Below, in pieces: positions 46,480 through 57,686 of a stretch of DNA of 64,000 nucleotides. A program made the translations under genes and the position numbers. The stretch covers positions 45,902-109,901 of the forward strand of contig NZ_JAGDEL010000025.1 in the NCBI RefSeq assembly GCF_017497975.1, given 5' to 3'. Each line of letters begins with the position of its first letter. Positions within the stretch are counted from its first letter, which is position 1. The stretch is from Metabacillus bambusae. Lineage in GTDB: Bacteria; Bacillota; Bacilli; Bacillales; Bacillaceae. A model generated the notes under the pieces. That model was given only the letters and a program-made list of their open reading frames with translations. It was not told where the DNA came from and searched no databases.

Positions 46480-46944
46480 ATGAAAACATTTGAAGGTCAT
46501 TTAATTGGTAGTGGATTAAAGGTAGCGATCGTTGTTGCTCGTTTCAATGAATTTATTACGTCTAAGCTGTTAGGTGGAGCAGAGGATGGGTTAAGAAGGC
46601 ACGGTGTTGAAGACGAAAATGTAACCGTAGCTTGGGTTCCTGGTGCTTTTGAATTACCTCTAATAGCAAAAAAACTCGCTGAAACAGGGAATTATGATGC
46701 TGTTATTACATTAGGTACAGTTATTCGTGGAGCAACAACCCATTATGATTATGTTTGTAATGAGGCAGCTAAAGGTGTCTCTAAAGCATCTTTATCCACA
46801 GGTGTTCCAGTAGTATTTGGTGTTTTAACAACTGAAACGATTGAGCAAGCTGTAGAGAGAGCTGGAACAAAGGCTGGTAACAAAGGCTATGAAGCAGCTG
46901 TTACAGCTATTGAAATGTCAAATTTACTTAAAGCCCTACATTAA
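46480..46944 (+). CDS. ribH: 6,7-dimethyl-8-ribityllumazine synthase
   Basis: A 154-aa beta subunit forming the icosahedral capsid that joins the two riboflavin precursors. [19 protein letters not shown] and [14 protein letters not shown] are the active-site loops. CAGGAGG precedes the ATG. It lies 26 bases after ribBA. Confidence 0.95.
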   Translation: MKTFEGHLIGSGLKVAIVVARFNEFITSKLLGGAEDGLRRHGVEDENVTVAWVPGAFELPLIAKKLAETGNYDAVITLGTVIRGATTHYDYVCNEAAKGVSKASLSTGVPVVFGVLTTETIEQAVERAGTKAGNKGYEAAVTAIEMSNLLKALH

Positions 46945-47121
46945 TTTTACAAAAAGTGTTTAAAATCGATAAAAAACTGTTTATAATGTTTTGAGAAGTA
47001 ATTTTCTTGAAATTCAAACATCAGCAAGATCAAAGGGCATCATGTTTCGTTTTTGTATCTTATATTTTTTATCGACGCTTGACTAATGCTTTCGTTTTTT
47101 AGGAAGCTATTTCGTTAATGA

Positions 47122-47496
<375 letters not shown>

Positions 47497-47500
47497 TGAT

Positions 47501-47535
47501 AAGCCAGAGATCATTTTACTGTGATCTCTGGCTTT
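47501..47535. terminator. Bidirectional terminator ribT/ypuF
   Basis: AAGCCAGAGATCA and TGATCTCTGGCTT form a 13-bp stem with T residues on one side and A on the other, between convergent genes. Confidence 0.92.
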
Positions 47536-47540
47536 AACTA

Positions 47541-48071
47541 TTATCTAGAGTTTCTAGACCTTCTTCGCATTTCAAGCTGCTGGAATCGCTCTTCGATCAC
47601 AGCAGATCGATTTCGTTTTATATGCTTATGAATTAAATACTCATCCGATAAGTCACTTTCTTTTCCCCATACCTTATGTGAGTCTTTACATTGCTTTTGG
47701 CACATGTGTAACAATTCCTGATCGATGATTGGTATATTGAAGCTATAGTAGCTTTTTTTATCTGAAATTTCGTTTTTTCGCTTCTTTAATTCTTTAATTA
47801 GCTCTTCACTATGTAACCCAAGCTTTTCAATTGCCTGTATATCATTCTCCAATAACTCAATTGAATTTGAAATCATTCGCAATGCTCCAGTAAAATTTCC
47901 TCGTCTTTGATGGTATAAGCCAACAGCAATTTGAATAAGACCTACCCAGTATTTTTTCCGCTTCTTAGGTGGATCGGCTTTCCAATGCTCTTCTAACACT
48001 TCATGGCACTCAAAATAATCCCGTTCACAATGAAAGTGTAGGAGATAATCTATAAAGGCACGGTCATACAT
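47541..48071 (-). CDS. ypuF: YpuF (DUF309) protein
   Basis: A 176-aa protein whose first 110 residues form the DUF309 helical domain: FHCERDYFECHEVLEEHWK and GLIQIAVGLYHQRRGN. The tail is basic. B. subtilis ypuF is at this site, convergent with ribT. Function unknown. Confidence 0.85.
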   Translation of the reverse strand: MYDRAFIDYLLHFHCERDYFECHEVLEEHWKADPPKKRKKYWVGLIQIAVGLYHQRRGNFTGALRMISNSIELLENDIQAIEKLGLHSEELIKELKKRKNEISDKKSYYSFNIPIIDQELLHMCQKQCKDSHKVWGKESDLSDEYLIHKHIKRNRSAVIEERFQQLEMRRRSRNSR

Positions 48072-48100
48072 ACGCGTTTCATCCCTTCAGTGATTCTATA

Positions 48101-48322
48101 AGGCTCTTTTCTAAGAGATTGTTGCTTTTAAACAAAAACTAATTCAGGTTGATTGGAGCGAAGGTGTGAGACTCCTGCGGGTGCAGCGGGAAAGGTGAGA
48201 CTCATGCAGGCATTTACGCCGAGGAGGCTCACCGCCCGCCCCACGGAAAGCGAGCAACTCTCGCTGAAATCAACCACACCGCATTACTTGATAAATAGCA
48301 ACAAAGTTTGTGAGAACAGCCT
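48101..48322 (+). repeat. Dispersed repeat, family B, copy B2 (222 bp)
   Basis: It starts AGGCTCTTTTCTAAGAGATT, contains GAGACTCCTGCGGGTGCAGC and GCCGAGGAGGCTCACCGCCC, and ends GTGAGAACAGCCT. It matches copy B1 at 6765-6985 along its whole length and in the same orientation. Confidence 0.88.
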
Positions 48323-48356
48323 AATGAAAATAATTGTATCATAATAAAGTAAACAA

Positions 48357-48381
48357 AGGCTGCTGATACACTCAGCAGCCT
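48357..48381 (-). terminator. Terminator of the YjcZ-type gene
   Basis: AGGCTGCTGA and TCAGCAGCCT form a 10-bp stem, with a T-rich flank on the minus strand after the stop codon. Confidence 0.8.
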
Positions 48382-48391
48382 CTTGCATTCA

Positions 48392-48487
48392 TTAGTATAA
48401 CCAAGCAGCACCAACGATAATTAATAAAATAAACAATACAACGATTAACGCAAATCCTCCACCATAGTTAAAACCATGTTCACCCAT
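48392..48487 (-). CDS. YjcZ-family sporulation peptide
   Basis: A 31-aa peptide: a glycine-rich start (FNYGGGF) followed by one membrane helix ALIVVLFILLIIVGAAWLY. This is the YjcZ/SscA-type small sporulation protein pattern, often tied to spore coat assembly. AAGGAGG seven bases before the ATG supports the start. Confidence 0.88.
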   Translation of the reverse strand: MGEHGFNYGGGFALIVVLFILLIIVGAAWLY

Positions 48488-48692
48488 GTTAATTCCTCCT
48501 TAATGTTTAGCTATTACATTTGTAATATATGAGGAAAGAGCTGAAATGTATGGGCGAATGACCAATTATTAGGTATTTTTATTACAACTCGTTATGAAAT
48601 TTTTTGTTGAAAAACCTTAAATATTATTGGACATGCTTAAAATTTACTCTATACTATATGTTGGCTAGTTGTAAGAATGGTGGGATATAAAA

Positions 48693-49436
48693 TTGCAATA
48701 TCATGTGAAGATTGATGCTTTTGAAGGTCCATTAGACCTTTTACTTCATTTAATTAATCGTTTAGAAATTGATATATATGATATTCCTGTCTCAGAAATT
48801 ACAGAGCAATACATGCTATACATTCACACAATGCAAGAGTTGCAGCTTGATATTGCTTCTGAATATTTAGTTATGGCAGCTACATTGCTTTCAATTAAAA
48901 GTAGAATGCTTTTACCAAAACAGGAAGAAGAGCTATTTGAGGATGAATATGGAGCGGAACCAGAAGAAGATCCTCGGGAAGAGTTAATGAGAAGATTAAT
49001 TGAGTATCGCGTTTATAAAGAAGCAGCGGAGGACTTACGGACTCTTGAAGAGGACCGATCACAGGTCTTTACTAAACCACCTAGTGATTTAAGTGAATAC
49101 GGCTCACTGCCAGTAAATCAAATGGATTCTTTGAATGTTTCTTTATATGACATGCTTGGTGCATTTCAAAAAATGTTAAGAAGAAAGAAAATACAAAAAC
49201 CAATCCAAACAAAAATTACTAGACAAGAAATTCCAATTGAGAAAAGAATGGAAGAGATCTTAGATGATTTACGATCAACTCCTGGGAGACGTCGATTTGT
49301 TGATTTATTTCCATCCAACAGTAAAGATCATTTAGTCGTTACGTTTTTAGCTATATTAGAATTGATGAAATCACATTCGATATTAATTGAACAAGAAAAT
49401 AATTTTGCAGATATTTATATTATGGGGAGTGAGTAG
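48693..49436 (+). CDS. scpA: Segregation and condensation protein A
   Basis: A 247-aa kleisin that bridges SMC heads with ScpB. The N-terminal FEGPLDLLLHLI and the C-terminal winged-helix stretch RRRFVDLFPSNSKDHLVVTFLA are present. Start is TTG 48693. Four bases separate it from scpB. Confidence 0.94.
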   Translation: MQYHVKIDAFEGPLDLLLHLINRLEIDIYDIPVSEITEQYMLYIHTMQELQLDIASEYLVMAATLLSIKSRMLLPKQEEELFEDEYGAEPEEDPREELMRRLIEYRVYKEAAEDLRTLEEDRSQVFTKPPSDLSEYGSLPVNQMDSLNVSLYDMLGAFQKMLRRKKIQKPIQTKITRQEIPIEKRMEEILDDLRSTPGRRRFVDLFPSNSKDHLVVTFLAILELMKSHSILIEQENNFADIYIMGSE

Positions 49437-49439
49437 CTC

Positions 49440-50036
49440 ATGTCCTTAGGTCTTATTGAGTGGAAAGCGATTGTAGAAGCTCTATTATTTGCTTCAGGTG
49501 ATGAGGGCCTTTCTTTAAAACAGCTTTCGGTTGTTTTAGAACTCGAAGAACAGGAAGTCATTGATATTCTAGAAGAGCTATCACAAAGCTATAAAGGAAA
49601 TGAACGTGGAATTGAATTAGTCGTAGTTGCAGGACAATACCAATTAACTACGAAAAAGGATCATGCGATTTATTTGAAAAGATTAGTTGAAGCACCTGTA
49701 AATACTTCACTCTCACAAGCAGCGCTTGAAACTTTAGCTATTGTTGCTTATAGACAACCAATTACAAGAACTGAAATTGAAGAAATTCGTGGAGTGAAAA
49801 CGGAACGGCCGATCCAGACCCTTGTAGCAAAAATTCTAATAAAAGAGGTTGGTAGGGCAGAAGGTACAGGTCGCGCCATTCTATATGGTACAACAAAGGA
49901 ATTCCTTGAATATTTCGGATTAAAATCAATAAAAGAGCTTCCACCTCTTCCGGATAAAGAAAATGAAGAATATGAACAGGAAGAAGCAGACTTATTCTTT
50001 GAAAAATTTAATGAAACATTAGAGGAACTAAAATAA
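49440..50036 (+). CDS. scpB: Segregation and condensation protein B
   Basis: A 198-aa protein with two winged helices; signatures [16 protein letters not shown] and [19 protein letters not shown]. The acidic tail is normal for the family. It binds ScpA in the SMC condensin complex. Confidence 0.94.
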   Translation: MSLGLIEWKAIVEALLFASGDEGLSLKQLSVVLELEEQEVIDILEELSQSYKGNERGIELVVVAGQYQLTTKKDHAIYLKRLVEAPVNTSLSQAALETLAIVAYRQPITRTEIEEIRGVKTERPIQTLVAKILIKEVGRAEGTGRAILYGTTKEFLEYFGLKSIKELPPLPDKENEEYEQEEADLFFEKFNETLEELK

Positions 50037-50042
50037 TGATCT

Positions 50043-50116
50043 AAGGCTGACTTAGGTGTAATGTTCAATGCTTGCTAAAAAGGCAAAAGCGTGAAATTAC
50101 CTGAGTCAGCCTTATT
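50043..50116 (+). terminator. Terminator of scpAB
   Basis: AAGGCTGACTTAGGT and ACCTGAGTCAGCCTT pair across a 40-base loop after scpB; the flank is T-rich. Confidence 0.7.
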
Positions 50117-50211
50117 TCATATGTTCAGTTTTTGAAATAATAAGCATATACTATTCGAGAAGTTGCTCCTAGCTTTTATTGATTATACATATGACGAAAA
50201 GGGTGTGTATG

Positions 50212-50679
50212 ATGGAAAATACACGTGTAAAATCAGAACTTAAAAGAGTGGTAGTATTTTTGGAGAATGTTGTCGAGAAAATAACGAATTATTTGAATGA
50301 CATTACGATCACTTCTTTAGAAAATGAAATAGCTGGCGACAAGGACTACTTCTTGAAATTGTTAAAATCCGTTCGGAAGCTTGTAGTATTTTGTGAGGAG
50401 GCCCTTGATGCCTGCACTACTATTTTAAGGAATCAGCCGTTTAAAGAAGATGTGGCAAACCAACTTCTTTTTAAAGTGTATCAGCAATGTATTGAAAGGT
50501 ATTTTCACCCTAAAAATGATGTTTGGTATGAAGATAGTCGTAGTGCCTATTCAAGCACAAAAGCGATTGTTTTTAGAAAAACACCACCTCCTTCATTAGC
50601 CGATTTAATCACCACCTTAGAAGACGACTTTCAAGTAGTTAGAGAAGAATTAGATAAAGGAGTCCAGCCACAATTTTGA
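50212..50679 (+). CDS. ypuI: YpuI (DUF3907) protein
   Basis: A 155-aa mainly helical protein matching YpuI in size and place between scpB and dacB. GGGTGTGT precedes two adjacent ATGs (50209, 50212), so the start is uncertain by one codon. Function unknown. Confidence 0.82.
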   Translation: MENTRVKSELKRVVVFLENVVEKITNYLNDITITSLENEIAGDKDYFLKLLKSVRKLVVFCEEALDACTTILRNQPFKEDVANQLLFKVYQQCIERYFHPKNDVWYEDSRSAYSSTKAIVFRKTPPPSLADLITTLEDDFQVVREELDKGVQPQF

Positions 50680-50747
50680 AATTTCCATTCATAAGCTTTG
50701 TCCACGTGCATAAACTTGTACAAAACAAGTAAGAGGACGTGATAGCT

Positions 50748-51899
50748 TTGCCGCATATAAAGAAAGTGACAACCGGTTTTATCATCATTTTTTTGCTGCT
50801 AACATTATTTCCGCACCAGTCATCGGCCATAGGTGTGAGTGCGAGAGCTGCGATATTAATTGATCAGGAATCTGGTAGAATTCTCTATGAAAAAGAGGCT
50901 CACATAAAGATGAGAATTGCAAGTATTACTAAGATTATGACGGCAATCCTTGCAATTGAATCCGGAAAACTCGATTCAATGGTAAAAGTTAGTGAAAATG
51001 CACGTAAGGCTGAAGGGTCCTCTATTTATTTGCAAAAGGGAGAAAAAATAAAATTAGAGGATTTAGTATATGGACTCATGCTACGTTCCGGAAATGATGC
51101 TGCAGTAGCAATCGCCGAACATGTAGGAGGCAGCCTTGAAGGCTTCGTGGTGTTGATGAATCAAAAAGCTGAAGAAATTGGGATGACAAACACTGAATTT
51201 GCAAATCCGCATGGGCTAGATGATCATGAAAATCATTATTCTACAGCTTACGATATGGCTATTTTAACTCAATATGCTATGCAAAATGAAACATATCAAA
51301 AGATTTCTAGTGCCGAAACCCATAGAGCCCCTAATCCTAATGAAAAATGGGACAGAGTATGGCATAACAAAAATAAATTATTAACTAGTCTATATGAATA
51401 TAGCACAGGAGGAAAGACGGGTTATACAGTAAGAGCGAAACGAACCCTTGTCTCAACAGCTTCAAAGGATGGATTCAATACAATTGTTGTTACCTTAAAT
51501 GATCCAAATGATTGGAAGGATCATATGAATCTTCACAACTATGCTTATAACAATTTTGAACTTGTAAATATAAAACAGCAGGGAACCCTTCATAAACTAG
51601 ACAACGATTTTTATAAGGAAAGAGTGTTTATTAATAGAAATGTCATATATCCCTTAACAGCTGAAGAACAACAAAAAGTAAAAATTAATCTTTCCTTGAT
51701 AACACCTAATAAGAAATGGGAAGACCCTGAGGATGTCCCTGATGTTGTAGGGGAAATGTCTGTTATGCTTGATAAAAAAGAAATTGCGGAGGTTCCAATT
51801 TACTTTGACAATGGTCAGGTTGAAAAGCCGAAAGGCTCATTCTGGGAGCTGTTTAAAGGTTTATTTTTTGCTACAGCAGGAGTAAATAAATATGGTTAA
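50748..51899 (+). CDS. dacB: D-alanyl-D-alanine carboxypeptidase DacB (PBP5*)
   Basis: A 383-aa penicillin-binding protein. A signal segment is followed by Ser59/Lys62 in ASITKI, a [10 protein letters not shown] box and a GGKTGYT box. DacB sets cross-linking of spore cortex peptidoglycan in the mother cell. TTG 50748 follows AGAGGA; GTG 50739 is too close to it. Operon with spmA and spmB, overlapping spmA by eight bases. Confidence 0.93.
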   Translation: MPHIKKVTTGFIIIFLLLTLFPHQSSAIGVSARAAILIDQESGRILYEKEAHIKMRIASITKIMTAILAIESGKLDSMVKVSENARKAEGSSIYLQKGEKIKLEDLVYGLMLRSGNDAAVAIAEHVGGSLEGFVVLMNQKAEEIGMTNTEFANPHGLDDHENHYSTAYDMAILTQYAMQNETYQKISSAETHRAPNPNEKWDRVWHNKNKLLTSLYEYSTGGKTGYTVRAKRTLVSTASKDGFNTIVVTLNDPNDWKDHMNLHNYAYNNFELVNIKQQGTLHKLDNDFYKERVFINRNVIYPLTAEEQQKVKINLSLITPNKKWEDPEDVPDVVGEMSVMLDKKEIAEVPIYFDNGQVEKPKGSFWELFKGLFFATAGVNKYG

Positions 51900-52479
51900 C
51901 CTCATATGGGTTCTTTTAACTGTGATCGGTATTGTCTTTGCGATGTTTAATGGAACAATGGAGCAAGTAAATGAAGCTGTTTTTAAAGGTGGAAAAGAAG
52001 CAATAACGATTTCATTTGGGTTAATTAGTGTATTAGTATTTTGGCTTGGTTTAATGAAGATTGCTGAAAAAGCAGGTATATTAGAAAAGCTAGGTAACTT
52101 ATTTAAGCCAATTGTGTCTAGGCTTTTTCCAGAGGTACCCCCTGAACATCCGGCAATGGGGTATATGATTTCCAATATGATGGCCAACCTTTTTGGTTTG
52201 GGAAATGCTGCCACACCATTAGGAATTAAGGCAATGGAGCAATTAAAGGTTTTAAATGGAAACTCGGATAAAGCTAGTCGTTCTATGATAACATTTTTAG
52301 CCATTAACACCTCGAGTATTACGTTAATACCAACAACTGTAATCGCGATCATGATGACCTATGGTTCATCCTCTCCAACTAGTATAGTCGGACCAACGAT
52401 CCTTGCGACCTTTATATCAGCAATTGGAGGAATATTAATAGATCGATTCTTTTATTATCGGAGAAAGAGAAAAGGGTGA
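51892..52479 (+). CDS. spmA: Spore maturation protein A
   Basis: A 195-aa membrane protein of the nucleoside-recognition (Gate) family with [20 protein letters not shown]. With SpmB it is needed for full spore core dehydration. It overlaps dacB and lies eight bases before spmB. Confidence 0.93.
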   Translation: MVNLIWVLLTVIGIVFAMFNGTMEQVNEAVFKGGKEAITISFGLISVLVFWLGLMKIAEKAGILEKLGNLFKPIVSRLFPEVPPEHPAMGYMISNMMANLFGLGNAATPLGIKAMEQLKVLNGNSDKASRSMITFLAINTSSITLIPTTVIAIMMTYGSSSPTSIVGPTILATFISAIGGILIDRFFYYRRKRKG

Positions 52480-52486
52480 AAAGAAC

Positions 52487-53017
52487 ATGGGAATCATTGG
52501 AGTAGTATCATTATGGTTAATACCTGTTATCATCGGCTTTATCCTTATATATGGTACCTTTAAAAAGGTACCAACATATGAAACCTTTGTGGAAGGTGGT
52601 AAAGAGGGCATTACCATTTCCTTTTCAATCATTCCATATTTAGTTGGGATGCTTGTGGCTATCTCAATCTTCCGTGCTTCAGGTGCATTAGAATTTTTAA
52701 TGAATATAATGAAGCCTGCATTAGATATTCTAAATATTCCGGCAGAAATAGTACCTTTAGCTTTTATTCGCCCAATCTCAGGGACAGCTGCATTAGGATT
52801 AACCTCCGATATCATTGCTACATATGGACCTGATTCATTTATCGGAATGCTAGCAGCAACAATGCAAGGTAGTACAGACACAACACTGTATGTACTGACC
52901 GTTTATTTCGGTGCTGTTGGTATTAAAAAAATGGGTGATGCTTTGAAGGTTGGCTTATTAGCTGATCTTGTAGGGATTGTTGCTTCAATTGTTATTGTCA
53001 CATTAATGTTCTCATAG
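52487..53017 (+). CDS. spmB: Spore maturation protein B
   Basis: A 176-aa partner of SpmA with the Gate-family motifs FIRPISGTAALGLTSDI and QGSTDTTLYVLTVYFG. Membrane-embedded. It closes the dacB operon. Confidence 0.93.
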   Translation: MGIIGVVSLWLIPVIIGFILIYGTFKKVPTYETFVEGGKEGITISFSIIPYLVGMLVAISIFRASGALEFLMNIMKPALDILNIPAEIVPLAFIRPISGTAALGLTSDIIATYGPDSFIGMLAATMQGSTDTTLYVLTVYFGAVGIKKMGDALKVGLLADLVGIVASIVIVTLMFS

Positions 53018-53038
53018 GGTGAAATTCATACTAAAATG

Positions 53039-53076
53039 AAAGAGACTGACCCATTAGTTTGGTTCAGTCTCTTTAT
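53039..53076 (+). terminator. Terminator of dacB-spmAB
   Basis: AAAGAGACTGA pairs with TTCAGTCTCTTT, 21 bases after spmB. Confidence 0.87.
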
Positions 53077-53295
53077 GGTGTAAATGAGCAAACTATCGGT
53101 ACGAACGTAATTTAAACATAAAATAGAAATTGTGGTATGATGGTAAAGCACAATTTGACGTTTAATATCGAAATGAAATCGTTAAAAATGATAACAGGTA
53201 AAATGATTTTAAATTGATGTTGTTTTATCTAACTAAACTTGTCGAAACTTGTGAAAAAAACTAGAAAGCAGTAATATGTTAACGAGGTGAACAAG

Positions 53296-54024
53296 ATGGA
53301 ACGCTTACAAAAAGTAATTGCTCATGCCGGTGTAGCATCTAGAAGAAAAGCAGAGCAGTTAATATTAGAAGGTAAAGTAAAAGTGAATGGAAAAGTAGTA
53401 AAGGAACTCGGAATAAAGGTGACTGATCAAGATCGAGTTGAGGTTGAAGGAGTACCATTAGAGCGTGAGGAACCTGTTTATTTATTATTGTATAAACCTA
53501 CAGGTGTAATTTCGGCTGCAAAAGATGATAAAAGTAGAAAGGTTGTAACAGACTTTTTCCCTTATATAAAGCAACGGATTTATCCAATTGGAAGGCTTGA
53601 TTATGATACATCCGGACTGATACTTCTTACAAACGATGGTGAATTTGCAAATATTCTTATGCATCCACGCTATGAGGTTGAAAAAACATATGTTGCGAAA
53701 ATAAAAGGCATCCCTCTTCGTGAGAAGGTAAGACAACTTGAAAAAGGTGTCCATCTCGAGGATGGAAAAACGGCTCCTGCAAAAGTAAAGGTATTATCTG
53801 TAGACAAGCAGAAGCAGACATGTATTATTGAGCTGAAAATACATGAAGGTCGTAATCGTCAAGTTAGACGAATGCTAGAAGCGATTGGTCACCCTGTTCA
53901 AAAGCTAAAAAGAGAACAATATGCATTTCTAGATTTAAAAGGTCTTGCAACAGGTGATTCAAGAGAGTTATCACCACATGAAGTCAAACAGCTTCGAGCT
54001 CTTGCTCTCCATGGCAACAGGTGA
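53296..54024 (+). CDS. rluB: 23S rRNA pseudouridine synthase RluB
   Basis: A 242-aa enzyme with an N-terminal S4 RNA-binding domain (LQKVIAHAGVASRRKAEQLI). The catalytic Asp is in PIGRLDYDTSGL, and EGRNRQVRRMLEAIGHPV follows. ATG 53296 follows GAGGTGA; GTG 53287 overlaps it. In Bacillus this gene precedes resA. Confidence 0.93.
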   Translation: MERLQKVIAHAGVASRRKAEQLILEGKVKVNGKVVKELGIKVTDQDRVEVEGVPLEREEPVYLLLYKPTGVISAAKDDKSRKVVTDFFPYIKQRIYPIGRLDYDTSGLILLTNDGEFANILMHPRYEVEKTYVAKIKGIPLREKVRQLEKGVHLEDGKTAPAKVKVLSVDKQKQTCIIELKIHEGRNRQVRRMLEAIGHPVQKLKREQYAFLDLKGLATGDSRELSPHEVKQLRALALHGNR

Positions 54025-54119
54025 AATAATTTTCACATAAACTTCAAAAACTGCAGCAAACCATCTATATGGATAATGTTATAATGACACTGAATGTTTA
54101 AGGGTAGGGGAGTTTGTAA

Positions 54120-54641
54120 ATGAAGAAGAAACGTTTACTTATGCGCTCTATTATATTAATTTTATTAATTGGTGCGTTAGGATATACATTATATTCAAAT
54201 TTTATTGTGAGTAAAGAGAAGGTAAAGGTTGGAAGTGAAGCACCCGATTTTATCTTAACTGATTTAGAGGGAAAACAGCACCAGCTTTCGGATTACAAGG
54301 GTAAAGGTGTATTTTTAAACTTTTGGGGAACGTGGTGTGAGCCTTGTGAACGAGAAATGCCTTATATGGATAATCAATATGAGTACTATAAAACTCAAGG
54401 TGTTGAAGTCTTGGCAGTTAATATTGCTGAATCCAATGTTGCGGTGCAAAGCTTTGTGGACAAACATGATTTGTCATTCCCAGTCGTTTTGGATAAAGAT
54501 CGCCAAGTGTTAAATGCCTATGGTGTAGGCCCTCTACCAACTACGTTTCTAATTAACCCAGAGGGCGAAGTCGTACATATTACCTCAGGTTCATTAACAG
54601 AGAGAATGGTAAGGGATTTTATGGATCAGATTAAACCTTAA
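54120..54641 (+). CDS. resA: Thiol-disulfide oxidoreductase ResA
   Basis: A 173-aa membrane-anchored thioredoxin-like protein: one N-terminal helix, then [13 protein letters not shown] with redox Cys73 and Cys76. The Glu between the cysteines is the ResA hallmark. It reduces apocytochrome c for haem attachment. A TATAAT at 54080-54085 is a probable -10. First gene of resABC. Confidence 0.94.
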   Translation: MKKKRLLMRSIILILLIGALGYTLYSNFIVSKEKVKVGSEAPDFILTDLEGKQHQLSDYKGKGVFLNFWGTWCEPCEREMPYMDNQYEYYKTQGVEVLAVNIAESNVAVQSFVDKHDLSFPVVLDKDRQVLNAYGVGPLPTTFLINPEGEVVHITSGSLTERMVRDFMDQIKP

Positions 54642-54657
54642 ATGGGGAGTTTTCAGC

Positions 54658-56280
54658 ATGAATAAGGTACAATGTGAGTGTAGTCATGCAAATCCGCAGG
54701 GAACACATATATGTGAATCATGTGGAAATCCGATAGGTGATAAAGAACAACAAGAACCTAAACAACTATTGGATATGAAATATGAGGGATCTGCAAGACG
54801 TTCTCAAACGTATAAAAAGACATTTGTAGATAAAATATGGAATTTCTTTTCATCTGTTAAGGTTGGAATATGGATCATTGTATTGCTATTAATTGCTTCT
54901 GCACTAGGAACAGTTTTTCCACAGGAAATGTATATACCTCCAACAATGACCGCAAGTGAGTTCTATAAAGATGAATATGGAGTTCTAGGTCAGTTGTATT
55001 ACGAATTAGGTTTTCATAATTTATATGGTTCATGGTGGTATATGATATTAGTTGCATCTTTAGGTATTTCACTCGTTATTGCAAGCTTAGATCGTTTTGT
55101 ACCATTATATCGAGCATTGAAAAAGCAAGGTGTTACTAGACATGAATCGTTTATGAAGCGCCAGAGGTTGTTTAGTGCTACTAAAACTGATGAAACAAAC
55201 CTTGAAACCATTAAAGAACGATTAACTTCTCGCCGTTACAATGTTAGAGAAGAAAATGGAAACCTGTTAGCAGAAAAAGGTCGTTTTTCTAGATGGGGCC
55301 CTTATGTCAATCATTGTGGATTAATCTTATTCTTATTTGGAGCAATGCTTCGCTTTATACCTGGGATGTATGTTGATGAAGTGCTTTGGGTTAGAGAAGG
55401 AGAGACAGCAGTCATACCAGGAACCGAAGGGAAATACTACCTAGAAAATAAAGAATTTATAATGGAAGTTTACGAGAAAGACAAAGAAAATGAAGTCTTT
55501 GCGGATGCAATTACCCGTGTTGGTGACGGAAGTGTTGTTAAAAATTTCCAATCAAATGTTGTTTTATATGAAAGAAAAGGTGAAATTGTCCATGGTGCAG
55601 AGCCTAATCTTGAAGAAGTAAAGCAAGAAGAAATTCGTGTCAATGAACCACTTAAATTTAATTCTTTTTCACTTTATCAAGTAGACTATAAGCTAGATGA
55701 ATTAAATAAAATGACATTTAGTTTAATAGATAAAGAAACAGAAAAGAGTTTTGGACAAATTACAGTAGATCTTCTTGATCCTAAATCAAATTATGATTTA
55801 GGAAATGGGTATAAAGTTGAAATTTCTACATACCTTCCAGACTTTTTCTTTAATGAGGAAGGTGTTCCATCAACAAAAACTAGGATACCTAATAATCCTG
55901 CATTTGTTTTCAAAATGATTACACCTGAAACTCCTAAAGGAGAAACAAGTTTTGTTGCGATACAACAGACGATTGAACCATCAGGAGATAATCAATACAA
56001 AATGAAATTTCAAGGTGTTGAAACAAAAAATTTAACAGCATTAACTGTTAGAAAAGATTTAACACTGTGGTTTTTAGCATTAGGTGGGGCAATTTTTATG
56101 ATCGGTGTTATTCAAGGTATGTATTGGAACCATCGTCGAATTTGGATCAGACGTAGTGAAGAAGAAATATTAATTGCGGGTCACACAAATAAAAATTGGT
56201 ACGGTTTGACACAGGAGTTGAAACTAATTTTAGAGGGTACTTCTTTGACAATTCCTAAAGACCAAGTGGAAAAAAAATAA
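54658..56280 (+). CDS. resB: Cytochrome c biogenesis protein ResB
   Basis: A 540-aa membrane protein of the Ccs (system II) haem exporter. Residues 1-30 hold a Cys-rich ribbon (CECSHANPQ then CESC). Membrane segments lie near residues 70, 130, 220 and 475, with a large outer domain between the last two. It pairs with ResC. Confidence 0.93.
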   Translation: MNKVQCECSHANPQGTHICESCGNPIGDKEQQEPKQLLDMKYEGSARRSQTYKKTFVDKIWNFFSSVKVGIWIIVLLLIASALGTVFPQEMYIPPTMTASEFYKDEYGVLGQLYYELGFHNLYGSWWYMILVASLGISLVIASLDRFVPLYRALKKQGVTRHESFMKRQRLFSATKTDETNLETIKERLTSRRYNVREENGNLLAEKGRFSRWGPYVNHCGLILFLFGAMLRFIPGMYVDEVLWVREGETAVIPGTEGKYYLENKEFIMEVYEKDKENEVFADAITRVGDGSVVKNFQSNVVLYERKGEIVHGAEPNLEEVKQEEIRVNEPLKFNSFSLYQVDYKLDELNKMTFSLIDKETEKSFGQITVDLLDPKSNYDLGNGYKVEISTYLPDFFFNEEGVPSTKTRIPNNPAFVFKMITPETPKGETSFVAIQQTIEPSGDNQYKMKFQGVETKNLTALTVRKDLTLWFLALGGAIFMIGVIQGMYWNHRRIWIRRSEEEILIAGHTNKNWYGLTQELKLILEGTSLTIPKDQVEKK

Positions 56281-56362
56281 ACTTAGCTTTATAGGATTAG
56301 ATCCGGGGCTAGTCCTAAAAGGTTGACATGGCACTAACACATTTCTAAAAGGAGGGGAAAAC

Positions 56363-57538
56363 GTGGCATCATTAAGTAGTACATTTTTAGAAATTGCGTT
56401 TATTTTGTATTTAGTGGCCATCTTTCTATTTGGTGGCTCAATCCGAGATAAACGAAGCAAATCAGATAAAATGAGTAAATGGACTACACTGGCAGTAGGG
56501 ACAACCATTTTAGGTTTTGCTTCACAATTAGTCTATTTTATTACAAGATGGATCGCATCTGGACATGCGCCGGTTAGTAATCTCTTTGAGTTTACAACAG
56601 CGTTTGGTATGATGCTTGTCCTTGCTTTCATAATCCTATTTTTCATATACAAGGTTGCAGTATTAGGTCTATTCACTTTACCTATTGTTATTTTAATTAT
56701 TGCATATGGAAGTATGTTTCCATCAGATATTAGTCCACTTATTCCATCATTACAAAGTCACTGGTTATACATTCACGTAACAACAGCTGCATTAGGTCAA
56801 GCAATTCTAGCAATCAGTGCGATCGCTGGGATTATTCACCTAGTCACTGTTGTTGATCAAACAAAATCAACGAGTAAAACGCGATGGTTAGAATTTGTCA
56901 TGTATATTTTAGTTGTAACGATAGGCTTTATCGCTGTTACGTCAACATTTAAGGGTATGGGATATGAAGCAGAATTTAATTGGATTGATAAAAATGATCA
57001 AGAAGCTGTAATGACATTTAATTTACCGGCATTAGTAGGGCCACATGAAGGAGAATTGGTGACAGAAGGGAAATTTACGCCTTTTGTTGAACTTCCGGCA
57101 CTTTTTTCTGCAAACAAGGTAAATACTGTTATTTGGTCAACAATTGTAGGTACGCTTTTATATGGTTTATTTAGGCTACTATTTCGTAAACGAATCTCAG
57201 CTTTGCTTCAACCATTTACGAAAAATATTAATCTTGATCTCGTCGATGAAATAGGCTATCGTTCGGTTACAATTGGTTTTCCTGTATTTACACTAGGTGC
57301 ATTGATCTTTGCAATGATTTGGGCACAAATCGCATGGACCCGATTTTGGGGCTGGGACCCGAAAGAGGTATGGGCACTAATTACTTGGTTATTTTATGCT
57401 GCATACTTACATCTCCGTCTCTCAAAAGGCTGGCATGGAGAGAAGTCAGCATGGCTTGCAGTTATAGGATTCGCAATCATTATGTTTAATTTGATTTTTG
57501 TTAACTTAGTTATCGCAGGCTTGCATTCTTATGCATAA
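56363..57538 (+). CDS. resC: Cytochrome c biogenesis protein ResC (CcsA family)
   Basis: A 391-aa membrane protein with the haem-handling WWD motif (WGWDPKEVW) near residue 330 and conserved His residues flanking it. With ResB it delivers haem to apocytochromes. GTG 56363 follows GGAGGGG. Confidence 0.93.
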   Translation: MASLSSTFLEIAFILYLVAIFLFGGSIRDKRSKSDKMSKWTTLAVGTTILGFASQLVYFITRWIASGHAPVSNLFEFTTAFGMMLVLAFIILFFIYKVAVLGLFTLPIVILIIAYGSMFPSDISPLIPSLQSHWLYIHVTTAALGQAILAISAIAGIIHLVTVVDQTKSTSKTRWLEFVMYILVVTIGFIAVTSTFKGMGYEAEFNWIDKNDQEAVMTFNLPALVGPHEGELVTEGKFTPFVELPALFSANKVNTVIWSTIVGTLLYGLFRLLFRKRISALLQPFTKNINLDLVDEIGYRSVTIGFPVFTLGALIFAMIWAQIAWTRFWGWDPKEVWALITWLFYAAYLHLRLSKGWHGEKSAWLAVIGFAIIMFNLIFVNLVIAGLHSYA

Positions 57539-57620
57539 AGAAAAGGTAATCCTAAAATAATAGTAAGATCGTCAATTAAATGTGCTAAGTAGCATGAAAA
57601 TAATTGCAAAGCTGCTATCA

Positions 57621-57652
57621 AAGCCTTCACTCCAATGCAGTGAAGGCTTTTC
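57621..57652 (+). terminator. Terminator of resABC
   Basis: AAGCCTTCACT pairs with AGTGAAGGCTT, followed by T residues, 35 bases before resD. Confidence 0.87.
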
Positions 57653-57686
57653 ATTTATACGTACTACATAATAGGGAGGGCTCCAA